In this document: positions 16,188-25,609 of the stretch, in pieces
Position numbering within the stretch: position 1 is the first letter of the stretch
Layout: the number at the start of each line of letters is the position of its first letter
Made by a program: the position numbers and the translations under genes
Notes under the pieces: model-generated
What the model was told of the DNA's origin: nothing
The model's database searches: none
The model's input: the letters and a program-made list of their open reading frames with translations, nothing else
NCBI RefSeq assembly: GCF_001187725.1
Contig: NZ_LGIQ01000011.1
Location: forward strand, 780,017-844,016
DNA: 64,000 bases
Source: Brevibacillus reuszeri
Lineage (GTDB): Bacteria > Bacillota > Bacilli > Brevibacillales > Brevibacillaceae
Reading direction: 5' to 3'

Positions 16188-17033
16188 ATGCAAAATAGAC
16201 CTGTAGCAGTAGTCACAGGTGCCTCTAGCGGCTTTGGAATGCTCACTTCGGTGGCTTTAGCCAGAGCTGGTTACACGGTAATTTCTACCATGCGCGATCC
16301 AGCGAGACGTGTCCCTCTTGACAAACTTGCAGAAGCGGGTTCTGTTACCGAGCATATTGAAGTGCTGCCGCTTGATGTCACTTCTGCCGAGCAAATCAGC
16401 GAGGCGATCTCCACCATAATCGCTACCCATCATCAAATTGATTTATTGGTCAACAATGCAGGCTATGCCTCTGGCGGCTTTGTCGAAGAGATCTCCGCTG
16501 AGCAGTGGCGCAGACAGTTTGATGTCAATGTCTTTGGCGTCATCGATGTTACTCGTGCGGTTCTTCCCCATATGCGGGAGCGAAAAAGCGGCACCATTAT
16601 CAACCTGAGCAGTATCAGCGGTCGCTTTGGCTTTCCCGGGCTTGCTCCCTATGCTGCTTCCAAGCATGCGATCGAGGGCTTCAGTGAAGCTCTTCGTCTG
16701 GAAATGCTTCCGTATGATGTGCGTGTTGTACTGATTGAGCCCGGCTCTTATCGAACATCTATCTGGGAAAAAGGAATGCAGGAGACAACGCTCAACTCGC
16801 TTTCTCCCTACGCCGCACAAACGAAGCAAATGATCTCTCTCGTCCAGAGCATCATGCAGCAAGCAGCTGATCCAGCAGAGGTCGTATCTCTGATCGTCCG
16901 TGTCGCCAAAACACCAAATCCGCGCTTGCGCTATCCGGTAGGGCGCGGAGTAGGCTTTACTATCCTAGCAAAAAGCTTGCTGCCGTGGAAATGGATTGAA
17001 TCTTTTGTACGTCGTGCAAAAAGAACACGCTGA
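16188..17033 (+). CDS. SDR family NAD(P)-dependent oxidoreductase
   Basis: 281 aa, classical SDR: TGASSGFGMLTSVALARAGY at the N-terminus, NNAGYASGG, catalytic Ser in LSSISGRFGF, YAASKHA and PGSYRTSIWEKGM. The extended C-terminus (YPVGRGVGFTILAKSLLPWK) fits the 17-beta-hydroxysteroid/retinol-dehydrogenase-like group often annotated for Bacillus. GGAG lies eight bases before the ATG. It is divergent from ctaC and followed by its own strong terminator, so it is probably monocistronic. Substrate unknown. Confidence 0.85.
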   Translation: MQNRPVAVVTGASSGFGMLTSVALARAGYTVISTMRDPARRVPLDKLAEAGSVTEHIEVLPLDVTSAEQISEAISTIIATHHQIDLLVNNAGYASGGFVEEISAEQWRRQFDVNVFGVIDVTRAVLPHMRERKSGTIINLSSISGRFGFPGLAPYAASKHAIEGFSEALRLEMLPYDVRVVLIEPGSYRTSIWEKGMQETTLNSLSPYAAQTKQMISLVQSIMQQAADPAEVVSLIVRVAKTPNPRLRYPVGRGVGFTILAKSLLPWKWIESFVRRAKRTR

Positions 17034-17034
17034 A

Positions 17035-17092
17035 AAAGGGTGCCCACCGAAAGCCACACTTGCTTTTCGGGGGGCACCCTCTTTTTCGCGGT
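17035..17092. terminator. Bidirectional terminator
   Basis: AAAAAGGGTGCCC pairs with GGGCACCCTCTTTTT around a CCGAAA/TTTCGG inner stem, between two convergent genes. Confidence 0.85.
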
Positions 17093-17098
17093 GATCCA

Positions 17099-17449
17099 TT
17101 ATTCTTTTACCGTTCTTCCTGTTCGCAGCAACCAGACATGCTGCAAATACTCGCTAACCCCAAAAAATATGGCCACAAAGCCTGCCCCCATCGCAGTAAT
17201 TTGAGAGGTCGGCAAAACAACAATGCTTCCATATACAATCAAAAAGCCAATAATAAAATCCATAGCTGTCGTCAACCACAAGCTCCCTGGCGCAAGAATT
17301 GCCCACTCCAGAAAAGTACCTGCCAAGGCCAGAACAAAGCCAACACCGACTGACTGATACAAGTCGGCATAGTTCACTTCTTGAAACAGTGCATCTGCCA
17401 CAACGACCAACACGGGACTAACAATCAGCTTTAGCAAAAGACCGTCCAC
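17099..17449 (-). CDS. DUF2512 (YndM-like) membrane protein
   Basis: 116-aa protein with four hydrophobic helices (about 5-22, 30-52, 58-78, 85-105). The sequence LLLKLIVSPVLVVVADALF, then GFVLALAGTFLEWAILAPGS, matches the YndM/DUF2512 family of Bacillales. GTG at 17449 has AGGAGAC upstream. Function is unknown. It is convergent with the SDR gene and stands alone. Confidence 0.75.
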   Translation of the reverse strand: MDGLLLKLIVSPVLVVVADALFQEVNYADLYQSVGVGFVLALAGTFLEWAILAPGSLWLTTAMDFIIGFLIVYGSIVVLPTSQITAMGAGFVAIFFGVSEYLQHVWLLRTGRTVKE

Positions 17450-17597
17450 GTTCCATTGTCTCCTTTTTTGGGGGCTGGTCTTAAGTATGCCCTCGTTTTA
17501 CCATGCAATCCGCCAGATCAGATTCAGCTTTTTCCAAAGTAGAAAGCTTATACGCGGATGCCCTCATACGGCGGGGCGCTTAAACTCTCTTGCACGA

Positions 17598-17622
17598 TAA
17601 AAAACCACCCGCAGGTGGTTTT
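17598..17622 (-). terminator. Terminator of the SurA-N gene
   Basis: AAAACCACC-cgc-AGGTGGTTTT followed by a T run on the minus strand. The 150 bp between it and the DUF2512 gene show nothing else. Confidence 0.8.
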
Positions 17623-17634
17623 GTGTGTATGCCT

Positions 17635-18279
17635 TTAGCCTTGTGCTGGGGCAGCTGGCACGTTCGCCGCTTTGTCTTCAAATGAAGGGTCCAGCCATTC
17701 GACTTTGTGATTGGCCTGAATTGAATTGATCCAGTTATTGTAGTTTTCTCCCCTGTTTCGATCAACGAGAGCTGCTTTAATCTGCTCCTTCACTTTGTCA
17801 AACTCAGGCGCTGGAGAACCCATACTCGCTTTATTTTCCTCGTAGTATTGTTTGATTTGCTCTTCTGTTACAGGAAAAGCCTTGTCCAACAATTTATCAC
17901 GGGTTAAAAGAACACTCAGCTTCTCACGCAGCTTCTGTTCGTTCATCCCCATGTTTTTCAAGTAGTCCTGAAAGGCTTGCTCTGAGCCAATCTGTTGCTT
18001 GATCGAATCTATCTCTTTATCCAATTCCTCGGGTGCTACCGTTATATTTTGCCGTTTGGCTTCCTGTTTCACTAAAGCTTGAGCAACAAGCTCCTGGATC
18101 ATCTGTTTCCCGTACATACTCTTCATTTCGTCATATAACTGATATTGAGTGATCGAGGTATCGCCTGCTTTTACTAAAGCCGGGTCATTGTCTTTCTCCC
18201 CCGCCTGGTAAACTCCCAATACCACAAGACCTGTCAACAGGATGGCGACCGAGAGTATGGAAACGTCAAACTTCTTCAC
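17635..18279 (-). CDS. SurA N-terminal domain (PrsA/foldase-like) membrane-anchored protein
   Basis: About 214 aa. An N-terminal signal anchor (FDVSILSVAILLTGLVVLGVY) is followed by a SurA_N/PrsA-type helical chaperone domain: ITQYQLYDEMKSMYGKQMIQ, then LVKQEAKRQNITVAPEELDK and EEQIKQYYEENKA. No parvulin PPIase domain follows, so it is a chaperone-only relative of PrsA. I choose GTG at 18279, with GAGAGG nine bases before it; the frame is open to 18453 but the extra residues look non-coding and overlap the next gene. It would act on the outer face of the membrane. Confidence 0.75.
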   Translation of the reverse strand: MKKFDVSILSVAILLTGLVVLGVYQAGEKDNDPALVKAGDTSITQYQLYDEMKSMYGKQMIQELVAQALVKQEAKRQNITVAPEELDKEIDSIKQQIGSEQAFQDYLKNMGMNEQKLREKLSVLLTRDKLLDKAFPVTEEQIKQYYEENKASMGSPAPEFDKVKEQIKAALVDRNRGENYNNWINSIQANHKVEWLDPSFEDKAANVPAAPAQG

Positions 18280-18386
18280 TAGGTTAGCCTCTCTTTCAAT
18301 GATCTGCCCCAAGTATAGACAGGAGATACGGTAGAAAAATGGAATCACTTTACACATCTTTTCCACAAATGTGACGAGATTATTCT

Positions 18387-18806
18387 CTAGACAAAGAATT
18401 TCGCAAAAAAGGAAGTAAGAACGGAGGCAAGAACGGGTCCCAAAACCGCCCATATTTGTAAAAACCGCTCTTGCTTTCTGCTTTTTTCTCCTTCAAGTAG
18501 CTGTGCGAAATTTTCTTGGTACGCCTTGTCATTGTTCAATAGCTGCCTAATCATATCTTTTTCACTATCTGTCTTCTCTAATTTGAACCCGATTTCCGTT
18601 TGCATTTTCGCTATCGCTTGCAATAAATCTAAACGAACTTCTTCCATACGTTCTAATCGATGCTCAATCCGTTCAAGCCACTTCGTAGCTACGGTCACTT
18701 GTCCCTCAAGCTGATCTATACGTTCCTCGAATTTGTCCAATCGTTGGTAGATACGTAGCAATTGTTTGTCTATGTCTTTTATTTTGTCATTTTGCTCAGG
18801 CGCCAT
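18387..18806 (-). CDS. Coiled-coil protein with C-terminal membrane anchor
   Basis: About 139 aa, highly charged. Residues 8-100 show heptad repeats (LLRIYQRLDKFEERIDQLEG, then WLERIEHRLERMEEVRLDLL), then a basic segment and a C-terminal hydrophobic helix (IWAVLGPVLASVLTSFFAKF). The layout resembles XhlA-type phage lysis accessory proteins and other tail-anchored coiled coils, but no neighbours support a phage origin. ATG at 18806 has AGGAGGTGA upstream. Function unknown. Confidence 0.65.
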   Translation of the reverse strand: MAPEQNDKIKDIDKQLLRIYQRLDKFEERIDQLEGQVTVATKWLERIEHRLERMEEVRLDLLQAIAKMQTEIGFKLEKTDSEKDMIRQLLNNDKAYQENFAQLLEGEKSRKQERFLQIWAVLGPVLASVLTSFFAKFFV

Positions 18807-19074
18807 GGGATTCACCTCCTCCGTTCTTCTTAATTCTTGTTTATGTAACGGAGGAAACGATTGCTTGTACTGTTATCCCTCTTTGTCCATTCCCCTGTGA
18901 AAAAAGGGCAGATTTCAGTGCGTTCTTTCTATAAATATTGAATTTTATCAAGCAGCTTCCTAAATTCAGGTTCACTCTTCCCAAAAGGGTGTCTATTTTA
19001 TTTCTGTTTCAATAATGGGTACAATAGGAAGTATTGCTTGACTGCATTTCTCGTAGATCAGAAAGGAGGAAGTC

Positions 19075-19818
19075 ATGCCAAACCTATTAGAGGTACAAGG
19101 AGTAACCGGTGGGTACTCAGCCAGTCACTCTGTGATCAAGGATGTTTCTTTTCACATCCAGCCCCAAGAGATTGTGGCGCTCATCGGTTTGAATGGGGCA
19201 GGAAAAAGTACAACCATCAAGCACATTCTAGGATTATTAGAGCCGACCAAGGGCGTTATCAGCATAGATGGAAAAACATTTCAAACCGATCCGGATACAT
19301 ACCGCTTTTCGTATGGATACATTCCCGAGTCCCCAATTTATTATGAAGAGCTGACTTTGTGGGAGCATATTGAGCTGGCGGCAATGAGTCACGGCCTGGA
19401 GCATGAAGTTTTTGTAGAGCGGGCAATGCCTCTGCTAAAAGAGTTCCGAATGGAAAAAATGAAGGATCGATTCCCACAGCAATTCTCAAAAGGGATGCGC
19501 CAGAAGCTAATGATCATGATGGCATTGCTTATACAACCGCGACTTTACATCGTCGATGAGCCGATTTTAGGCTTGGACCCAATCGGCATCCGCTCGCTCT
19601 TATCGTGGCTGAATCGTTGCAAGGAGCAAGGCGCTGGCATCCTGATGTCCACCCATATACTCGCTACCGCCGAAAAGTATTGTGACCGTTTTATCATCAT
19701 GCACAAAGGGGAAATTCGGGCGCAGGGCACTCTGGAGGAGCTACGCCGCATTACGGGATTATCCCACCACTCTTTGGATGACATTTATTTACATATTGTA
19801 GAGGATGATAGCGAGTGA
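19075..19818 (+). CDS. ecsA: ABC transporter ATP-binding protein EcsA
   Basis: 247 aa. Walker A is GLNGAGKST, the signature is the variant FSKGMRQKL and Walker B LYIVDEPILGLDP, with the switch His in STHILATAE. This pattern and the neighbour match EcsA of Bacillus, part of a transporter needed for protein secretion, competence and processing by intramembrane proteases. AGAAAGGAGG precedes the ATG. It overlaps ecsB by four bases (GTGA). The 268 bp upstream are non-coding and presumably hold the promoter. Confidence 0.9.
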   Translation: MPNLLEVQGVTGGYSASHSVIKDVSFHIQPQEIVALIGLNGAGKSTTIKHILGLLEPTKGVISIDGKTFQTDPDTYRFSYGYIPESPIYYEELTLWEHIELAAMSHGLEHEVFVERAMPLLKEFRMEKMKDRFPQQFSKGMRQKLMIMMALLIQPRLYIVDEPILGLDPIGIRSLLSWLNRCKEQGAGILMSTHILATAEKYCDRFIIMHKGEIRAQGTLEELRRITGLSHHSLDDIYLHIVEDDSE

Positions 19819-20957
19819 ACGTCGATGTTGATGCGCTATTTCGAGAGCGACAAAAGCGTTTTTTCGAAGAAGTAGTCCGTTATTCACAATACGTCGCCAA
19901 TGGCGGCTTGCTGTTTGTTGTGCTGTTTTTGATGGGGTTGCTTGGGCTCTATTATCGCGGCCTGGTCGATATGATTCCAGCATGGTTTCCCATGCAATAT
20001 TTCCTGGCGTTTATCGTTGCCATTGTCGTTACCAAAAGCTCGCACCGCACATTTTTGCTTGAGGCTGATCTGCTCTTTTTGACTCCGCTGGAAACAAAAA
20101 TGCATAGCTATTTTCAAAAGACACAACGTTACAACTTTTTTATTCAGAGTATCGGGTTATTTCTCGTCCTGCTTCTGTTCTCTCCGCTTTATGAGCTTGG
20201 GCTGCGCACAACAAACGGTCAGCTATGGTTTTACTGGTGCGTCCCTTTTGTCATAAAGGGTTGGAATCTATACAGCAGCTGGATTTGCCTCCGCTTACCT
20301 GATAAAAGCAGAGTGAGACAATATACGCTAGCCCGCTTCGCCTTTTCCTTTTTTGTACTGACCTGGGTATTTGGCGAAGGCAGACTCCTCACTTACCAAG
20401 GCATCCCTTTTGCAGGGCTTTTGTGCATTGTACTTGTCGTCTGGTTTCATTTGCGTCTGCAAGCAATCAAAAAGAAGCATTCCCTTCAGTGGTACCGGCT
20501 ACTGGAGGTTGAAAAGGGTTTGCGCAGCAGATTTTACCGGATCGTCAATCAATTCAAGGACGTTCCCTGGCTGCAAAATGAGGTGAAGCCGCGTGCATGG
20601 CTCATACCTGTTACCAAGCTCGTCACCTATCGTCAGGCAAATGCGGCAAAGCTGCTTTTCTTGCGGACATTTATCCGCTCAAGTGGTTATGTTGGGCTGT
20701 ACATTCGCCTGATCCTGATCAGCAGCTTTTTGATATTGATACTGCCCAATTTGTATGCCAAGCTGGTCATCGCCCTGCTCTTCCTCATCATGTCTGCCAT
20801 TCAGTTAAAAGGGCTGTCGAGCCATCACCACAAACGAAACATGTATGCGCTGCTTCCTATTAACGAGCAGCAGCACAAGCATGCTTTTCGCTGGATACGC
20901 CGCGTTCTTTTAGCGACACAGGGTACCGTCAGCCTGCTTTTCATCCTGATCTTCTAG
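19815..20957 (+). CDS. ecsB: ABC transporter permease EcsB
   Basis: 380 aa, the usual EcsB size, with about eight hydrophobic segments grouped near residues 28-70, 105-150, 185-215 and 290-345. It starts with GTG at 19815 inside the end of ecsA. Identity rests on the pairing with EcsA and sequence such as FLEADLLFLTPLETKMHSYF, which is EcsB-like. A third gene, ecsC, is not adjacent; the operon ends with the terminator at 20965. Confidence 0.85.
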   Translation: MNVDVDALFRERQKRFFEEVVRYSQYVANGGLLFVVLFLMGLLGLYYRGLVDMIPAWFPMQYFLAFIVAIVVTKSSHRTFLLEADLLFLTPLETKMHSYFQKTQRYNFFIQSIGLFLVLLLFSPLYELGLRTTNGQLWFYWCVPFVIKGWNLYSSWICLRLPDKSRVRQYTLARFAFSFFVLTWVFGEGRLLTYQGIPFAGLLCIVLVVWFHLRLQAIKKKHSLQWYRLLEVEKGLRSRFYRIVNQFKDVPWLQNEVKPRAWLIPVTKLVTYRQANAAKLLFLRTFIRSSGYVGLYIRLILISSFLILILPNLYAKLVIALLFLIMSAIQLKGLSSHHHKRNMYALLPINEQQHKHAFRWIRRVLLATQGTVSLLFILIF

Positions 20958-20964
20958 ACAAGCA

Positions 20965-21018
20965 AAAGAGCCCTTCCCGCAGCTTTCTTTGTAGCAGGCG
21001 AGAAGGGCTTATTTTTGT
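20965..21018 (+). terminator. Terminator of ecsAB
   Basis: AAGAGCCCTT pairs with AAGGGCTTATTTTT around an internal GCAG/CTGC-like arm; it separates two convergent genes. Confidence 0.75.
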
Positions 21019-21025
21019 TGATGGA

Positions 21026-22750
21026 CTACAAGCGGAAGGTATCCACTTTCTTGCGCAATTCTTGAATGCTGTCGGTCACTTGCTCCGTTTCAGCGACAAA
21101 GTGATCGACGTTGCCGCTCACCTCGTGAATGGTTGCCGAAACTTCCTCAGTAGCAGCCGCTGTTTGCTCTGAGATCGCCGTAACGGTCAGCACAGACTCG
21201 TTTACTTTTTGCTGGCCGTTTTGCATCGCTTCGACATTGGAAATGACATTTGCCAGTGATGCTTTCAATTTATCCGTCATGTCAGAGAGAGCGGTGATTC
21301 CCTGCGTGACCGAATCAAGTCGCTCGGTACCCGCGTTGTAACGATCGAGGGTAGCCGTTGTCTTGTCTGTAGCCAGCTTGACCTGATGCTGAATATCTTG
21401 AATACTCTCTTGAATGACCAGAGTCGCAGCCCCTGTTTGTTCTGCCAATTTGCGTACCTCATCGGCAACGACAGCAAAGCCTCTGCCTGCTTCCCCTGCA
21501 CGCGCACTCTCGATTGCGGCGTTTAGAGCCAGCAAATTGGTTTGCCCTGCAATTTGTTGAATCGTTTCGATCACATCATTGATACGACTCGATTTTTCCT
21601 CCAACATTCTCATCGTTTGCTGAACATCATGGAACTGCTTGTTCGTCTCTGTCCCGTCTGCCAAAAACGCTTGCAGAACCTTGTAGCTGCCTTGTCCGAT
21701 ATCGGAAACCTGATTCGAGATGCCATCCATTTCATCAATGGCACGGTTCAATTGTGCCAGCTCACCGAGAAATTCCTGTACGGTCACAACTGTCGTTTCC
21801 ATCGCAGTAGCGGTTTGTTCATTCCCCAGTGCAATTTCCTGGCTGGCTACCACTACATTTTTATTTTGCTCACGCACGGATGTAGCACCTTCACGGATCG
21901 AGCTGGACATTTTGTCGATGCGCTCCGTCGTCTCTTTTACTCCACCGATGATATGACGCAATTGAGTCGTCATCTCTCCAAAAGCAACGACAATTCTCCC
22001 GATTTCATCGTTTTTATTCGAAACAGCAATTTGTGTAGACGTCAGGTCACCTGCGGCAATTCGTGTTGACGCGGCCTCTACGATGCTTAATGGTTTCAGC
22101 ATTTTTTTGACTGTGAAATATACGGCAAGCAACGCAAGCAACGTCACTACAATCATCGCGATGATAATACGCGGCATCGTACTGCCAAGCACCCGTTCAC
22201 TAATCAAGCCTACCTTGTCTGCTGACGTATCTACACCAAGGACACCGATCACTTGTCCTGATTTGTCCTTGAGGGGTGCAAAAGAGCTGAGATAGTCTCC
22301 GAATTCAGGGTCTTTCACAATAGACGTGCTGTTTGTCTCTCCCTGCAAAGCGGGGGCAATATCTGCAGAAGTGGTCGTTGTAGTAGCTTGACCGATAGAA
22401 GCTGCTCCCTCTGCTCCTTTTTCCATGCCGTCTACCATGATTTTTACTTGTCCATTGTCGTTTTGCAGGATATAGACATAGAGAGCACCTGTTTTTACCG
22501 TATAATCGAGTAAATTATTGCGAATCGCCCAGTACGCTTCTCCTTCCTGCGGATTAGCCAGAAAACGCGCATACGCCTCAGTATCCACCCCTTCAGCAAT
22601 CGTTAGCGCTGTGCCAATGCTCGAACGGGAAAGCGTCTGCTCTACGGTTGTCGTACTGTTATAATTGATCATGAAAATATTGATCGCCATCATGAGTGCC
22701 ACAATCAGTGCCACTAGGGCAACAACCCGCGTTGCTAAACTCTTACTCAT
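21026..22750 (-). CDS. Methyl-accepting chemotaxis protein
   Basis: About 574 aa. First membrane helix at residues 8-30 (VVALVALIVALMMAINIFMI), extracellular single-CACHE-like sensor at about 35-170 (contains KIMVDGMEKGAEG), second helix at about 185-210, HAMP domain (AASTRIAAGDLTSTQIAVSN) and a signalling domain whose hairpin tip reads QTNLLALNAAIESARAGEAG. No C-terminal CheR pentapeptide. I start at ATG 22750 (MSKSLATRV), with AAGGAG upstream; the frame is open to 22819. Ligand unknown. It stands alone, convergent with ecsB. Confidence 0.88.
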   Translation of the reverse strand: MSKSLATRVVALVALIVALMMAINIFMINYNSTTTVEQTLSRSSIGTALTIAEGVDTEAYARFLANPQEGEAYWAIRNNLLDYTVKTGALYVYILQNDNGQVKIMVDGMEKGAEGAASIGQATTTTTSADIAPALQGETNSTSIVKDPEFGDYLSSFAPLKDKSGQVIGVLGVDTSADKVGLISERVLGSTMPRIIIAMIVVTLLALLAVYFTVKKMLKPLSIVEAASTRIAAGDLTSTQIAVSNKNDEIGRIVVAFGEMTTQLRHIIGGVKETTERIDKMSSSIREGATSVREQNKNVVVASQEIALGNEQTATAMETTVVTVQEFLGELAQLNRAIDEMDGISNQVSDIGQGSYKVLQAFLADGTETNKQFHDVQQTMRMLEEKSSRINDVIETIQQIAGQTNLLALNAAIESARAGEAGRGFAVVADEVRKLAEQTGAATLVIQESIQDIQHQVKLATDKTTATLDRYNAGTERLDSVTQGITALSDMTDKLKASLANVISNVEAMQNGQQKVNESVLTVTAISEQTAAATEEVSATIHEVSGNVDHFVAETEQVTDSIQELRKKVDTFRL

Positions 22751-22825
22751 CTGCTTCACGTCTCCTTCACTGTATACGGGTAGTTTTATCATTGGACAGG
22801 AGGCAGTGTATTCCACCATACGGAA

Positions 22826-22854
22826 AAAGCACCCTTTACTGGGTGCTTTTGTCT
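22826..22854 (-). terminator. Terminator after the methyltransferase gene
   Basis: AAAAAGCACCC-tttact-GGGTGCTTTT in the gap between the methyltransferase gene and the chemoreceptor gene. Confidence 0.7.
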
Positions 22855-22890
22855 AATCCGCTCCCACACTGTCTTATCGACAATTGCAGG

Positions 22891-23670
22891 TTACTTTTTT
22901 ACAGGATTCCGTTTCGTTTGTGCCACGATTAAAAAACGATGGGTCGGAATATCGACGTAACCGACAGCCTCCAACTCATGATGAAGCGAAGCAAGCTCGG
23001 TAGCATATCGTCCAATGGTGAAATCGGGGATTTGCCATTCGATTGCTTTCAAGTAGTAAACAATTGCACCCACATCATAAAAACGCGTGAAGGCTTCTTC
23101 CTCTTTTTGCTCCAGAATGACGAATCCGGCTTCTTCCAGCTGATTCACAGCGAACGCGACATTCCAATGCAGATAGTCCGTCGGAATAGGGGCACCCAAG
23201 AGGTGGTTCAGCTTCTGATTGTCCTTGCCGCCTACTTGTTGGGTGATAAAAATGCCCTTCGGCTTGAGCAGACGATACACTTCTGATGACGAATAGGACT
23301 CATGCCGATTGATGATCAAGTCTAGCGATTGATCTGGCAGTGGCAGCTCGTCTTCCCCATCTGCCGGAATTACGTGTACTCCCAAAGGGGCAAGCTTCGC
23401 CCTGGCTACATCTACATTGGGCAAATAGCCTTCCGTAGCAAAGGTTTGGCTGGGCAGTGGCTGCAATCTGCCGAGCATCTCTCCTCCTCCGGTCCCCATG
23501 TCCAGGAGTGAATGAACTCCTTTCATTTTTTGGCGTACGACGCTTGGATAATTCCAGCTAAGCGGCGCTTCCTGCATTCTTCCGGTTTCCGTCAAACGCG
23601 AAAAATTCCAGCCCGCAAACGGGGCGTCAATTTCCTCTTGAAATACTTTCATCCAGTCCTTTTTTTGCAT
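22891..23670 (-). CDS. Class I SAM-dependent methyltransferase
   Basis: About 259 aa. SAM motif I is LLDMGTGGGEML, then VIPADGEDELPLPDQSLDLI and GIFITQQVGGKDN, as in the Methyltransf_11 group. I choose ATG 23670 (MQKKDWMKVFQEEID) with GGAAGGAG upstream; the frame is open to 23784 but the extra residues are repetitive basic sequence typical of untranslated DNA. It lies 134 bp downstream of the ABC exporter pair on the same strand; a CCTTTTTCG/CGAAAAAG hairpin lies between. Substrate unknown. Confidence 0.8.
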   Translation of the reverse strand: MQKKDWMKVFQEEIDAPFAGWNFSRLTETGRMQEAPLSWNYPSVVRQKMKGVHSLLDMGTGGGEMLGRLQPLPSQTFATEGYLPNVDVARAKLAPLGVHVIPADGEDELPLPDQSLDLIINRHESYSSSEVYRLLKPKGIFITQQVGGKDNQKLNHLLGAPIPTDYLHWNVAFAVNQLEEAGFVILEQKEEEAFTRFYDVGAIVYYLKAIEWQIPDFTIGRYATELASLHHELEAVGYVDIPTHRFLIVAQTKRNPVKK

Positions 23671-23803
23671 CTTTTCTTTCTCCTTCCGTTTTCCCCATCT
23701 TTTTCGTTGCTTCCCCACTTCGCTTCGAAAAAGGGAAAAGCGGTGGAGCACGAGAACGTGGACGGTGTTGTTATGTTTCAACAAATAGGTAATACACGCT
23801 ATT

Positions 23804-25609
23804 TCACTCCTTTTCCGTGACGCGAAATGACGTACTGACCAGATTATAGTAGGTGCCTCTTTTTCTCATGAGCTGCTCGTGATTCCCTTGCTCGATCAAT
23901 CTGCCGTGATCGAGCACGATGATTTTGTGTACTTCGCGTATCGTGGACAGACGGTGGGCGATCACGATAGCCGTTCTTCCCTGCAGCAACCGGTTCAGTG
24001 CACGCTGTACCTTCACTTCCGTCTCTGTATCAATGCTTGCGGTGGCTTCATCTAAAACGAGGATTCGCGGATCAGCCAGAAGCGCCCGTGCAAAGGATAG
24101 CAGCTGGCGCTCCCCCTGCGACAAGACATTCCCACGTTCTTCCACTTCTGTATCATAACCGCCAGGCAGCCTGCGAATAAAGGGGTCTGCTCCAATTTCT
24201 TTTGCGGCCTGCATGACTTCTGCATCGGTTGCACCCGGACGGCCGAAGCGAATGTTTTCCATAATCGTTCCTGAAAAAATAAATGTATCCTGAAGAACAA
24301 TGCTGACCTGCGATCGAAGCGAATCGAGCTGAACCTCGCGCAGATCGACCCCGTCTATGCGGATACAGCCACTGGTCGGGTCGTAAAAACGGCAGATCAG
24401 ATTCACAATCGAGGTCTTGCCTGAGCCTGTGTGTCCGACAAAAGCAACCGTTTCGCCCGCACGAATCGTCAGGTTGATTTCATGCAGCACATCTCGTCTG
24501 CCATCATAGGAAAAGGATACATCGTCCAGCTCGATCTCCCCCCGGATGACACCTAATTCCACTGCCTCTTGCTTTTCCGGCACGGAGGGCTTCTCATCGA
24601 GAAATTCAAATATTCTTTCCGAGGATGCCATCGCCATCAACAGCTGATTGTACACTTGACCGAGGCGAGAGATTGGCTCCCAAAAGTTACCTAGATAATA
24701 AGCGAACGCGACAAAAACACCGACTGAAATATGATCTGCTTGAATCAAAGCTGCTCCCAGTCCAATCAAAATGGCTGTGCCAATCGCCCCTGCCATGTCT
24801 ACCACCGGGCGAAAGGTTGCACTTTGCTGGGTAGCTGCTCTCCACGCCTCGTAATTATCCCGATTCATCCGTTTGAAAAAAGAGATATTTTCCTGTTCCT
24901 GAGTAAAGGACTGCGTCACTCGAATCCCCTGGATGCTCTCATTCAGATGTGAGTTAATGCTAGACTGCTTTAGCCTGACCTTTTGCCAGGAAAGACGAAT
25001 TTTTTTTCGCAGCTTAATTGAAATCAAAAACATCAAGGGAAGCACAATCATGATCCCCAGTGTGAGCGTGGGACTGAGAACAAACAGCATCACGACGATC
25101 CCAATCAGAATCGTCAGATCGATAAAAATGTTCACAACGCCGTTTGTAAACAAATCCTGCAAGGAATTAATGTCGTTTGTAATTCGTACGATAATCGAAC
25201 CAGCCGAGCGTCCATCAAAAAAGCGATGAGACAATCTTTGAATATGCGTAAACAGCTGTTGGCGCAAATCAAAAATGATAGAGTGTCCAAGCTGATTCGT
25301 CCAGCGAATTCGTAGCGCACTTTCAAACCATCCGAGCAAATAGAGTCCCAAAATGATTGCAGTCAAGCTCAGCAAATAGCTCCAGTCCTTTTTCTGAATC
25401 GCTTCATCGATAGCAATGCTCATCAAAAAAGGAACACCCAGCCGGACAATCGTGACGGCAATCAAGGAAAAGGCAGCAAGCGGTAGCCATTTGTTCAAAT
25501 ACGGCTTCATGTAGCCGGCGAGTCTCGCCATCTGTGACCAGTTATACGGCTTGTCAATGACATTGTCGATTGAATAATGAAATCGTTCCTGTCCTTGCTT
25601 GCTCGTCAT
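23804..25609 (-). CDS. ABC exporter half-transporter, canonical Walker B (BmrD/YheH-like)
   Basis: About 601 aa: six membrane helices in an ABC_membrane domain (about residues 40-320), then an ATPase with Walker A GHTGSGKTS, signature LSQGE and Walker B ILVLDEATASID. The ATG at 25609 overlaps the TGA of the partner gene (ATGA), and GGAG stands six bases before it. With the partner it forms a heterodimeric drug or lipid exporter of the BmrCD/LmrCD type. The non-canonical LSQGE pairs with the partner's non-canonical Walker B (see finding). Confidence 0.88.
   Translation of the reverse strand: MTSKQGQERFHYSIDNVIDKPYNWSQMARLAGYMKPYLNKWLPLAAFSLIAVTIVRLGVPFLMSIAIDEAIQKKDWSYLLSLTAIILGLYLLGWFESALRIRWTNQLGHSIIFDLRQQLFTHIQRLSHRFFDGRSAGSIIVRITNDINSLQDLFTNGVVNIFIDLTILIGIVVMLFVLSPTLTLGIMIVLPLMFLISIKLRKKIRLSWQKVRLKQSSINSHLNESIQGIRVTQSFTQEQENISFFKRMNRDNYEAWRAATQQSATFRPVVDMAGAIGTAILIGLGAALIQADHISVGVFVAFAYYLGNFWEPISRLGQVYNQLLMAMASSERIFEFLDEKPSVPEKQEAVELGVIRGEIELDDVSFSYDGRRDVLHEINLTIRAGETVAFVGHTGSGKTSIVNLICRFYDPTSGCIRIDGVDLREVQLDSLRSQVSIVLQDTFIFSGTIMENIRFGRPGATDAEVMQAAKEIGADPFIRRLPGGYDTEVEERGNVLSQGERQLLSFARALLADPRILVLDEATASIDTETEVKVQRALNRLLQGRTAIVIAHRLSTIREVHKIIVLDHGRLIEQGNHEQLMRKRGTYYNLVSTSFRVTEKE

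Noticed and set aside
18280..18453. 58-residue N-terminal extension of the SurA-N protein
   Set aside because: It overlaps the upstream gene, lacks a ribosome site and hides the natural signal anchor that starts at 18279.
18387..18806. Coiled-coil tail-anchored protein as a phage holin accessory (XhlA)
   Set aside because: No lysin, holin or other phage gene is nearby; kept only as a coiled-coil membrane protein.
23671..23784. N-terminal extension of the methyltransferase (basic Lys/Arg/Trp-rich)
   Set aside because: A strong ribosome site lies before the ATG at 23670 and the extra residues come from an A/G-rich hairpin leader.
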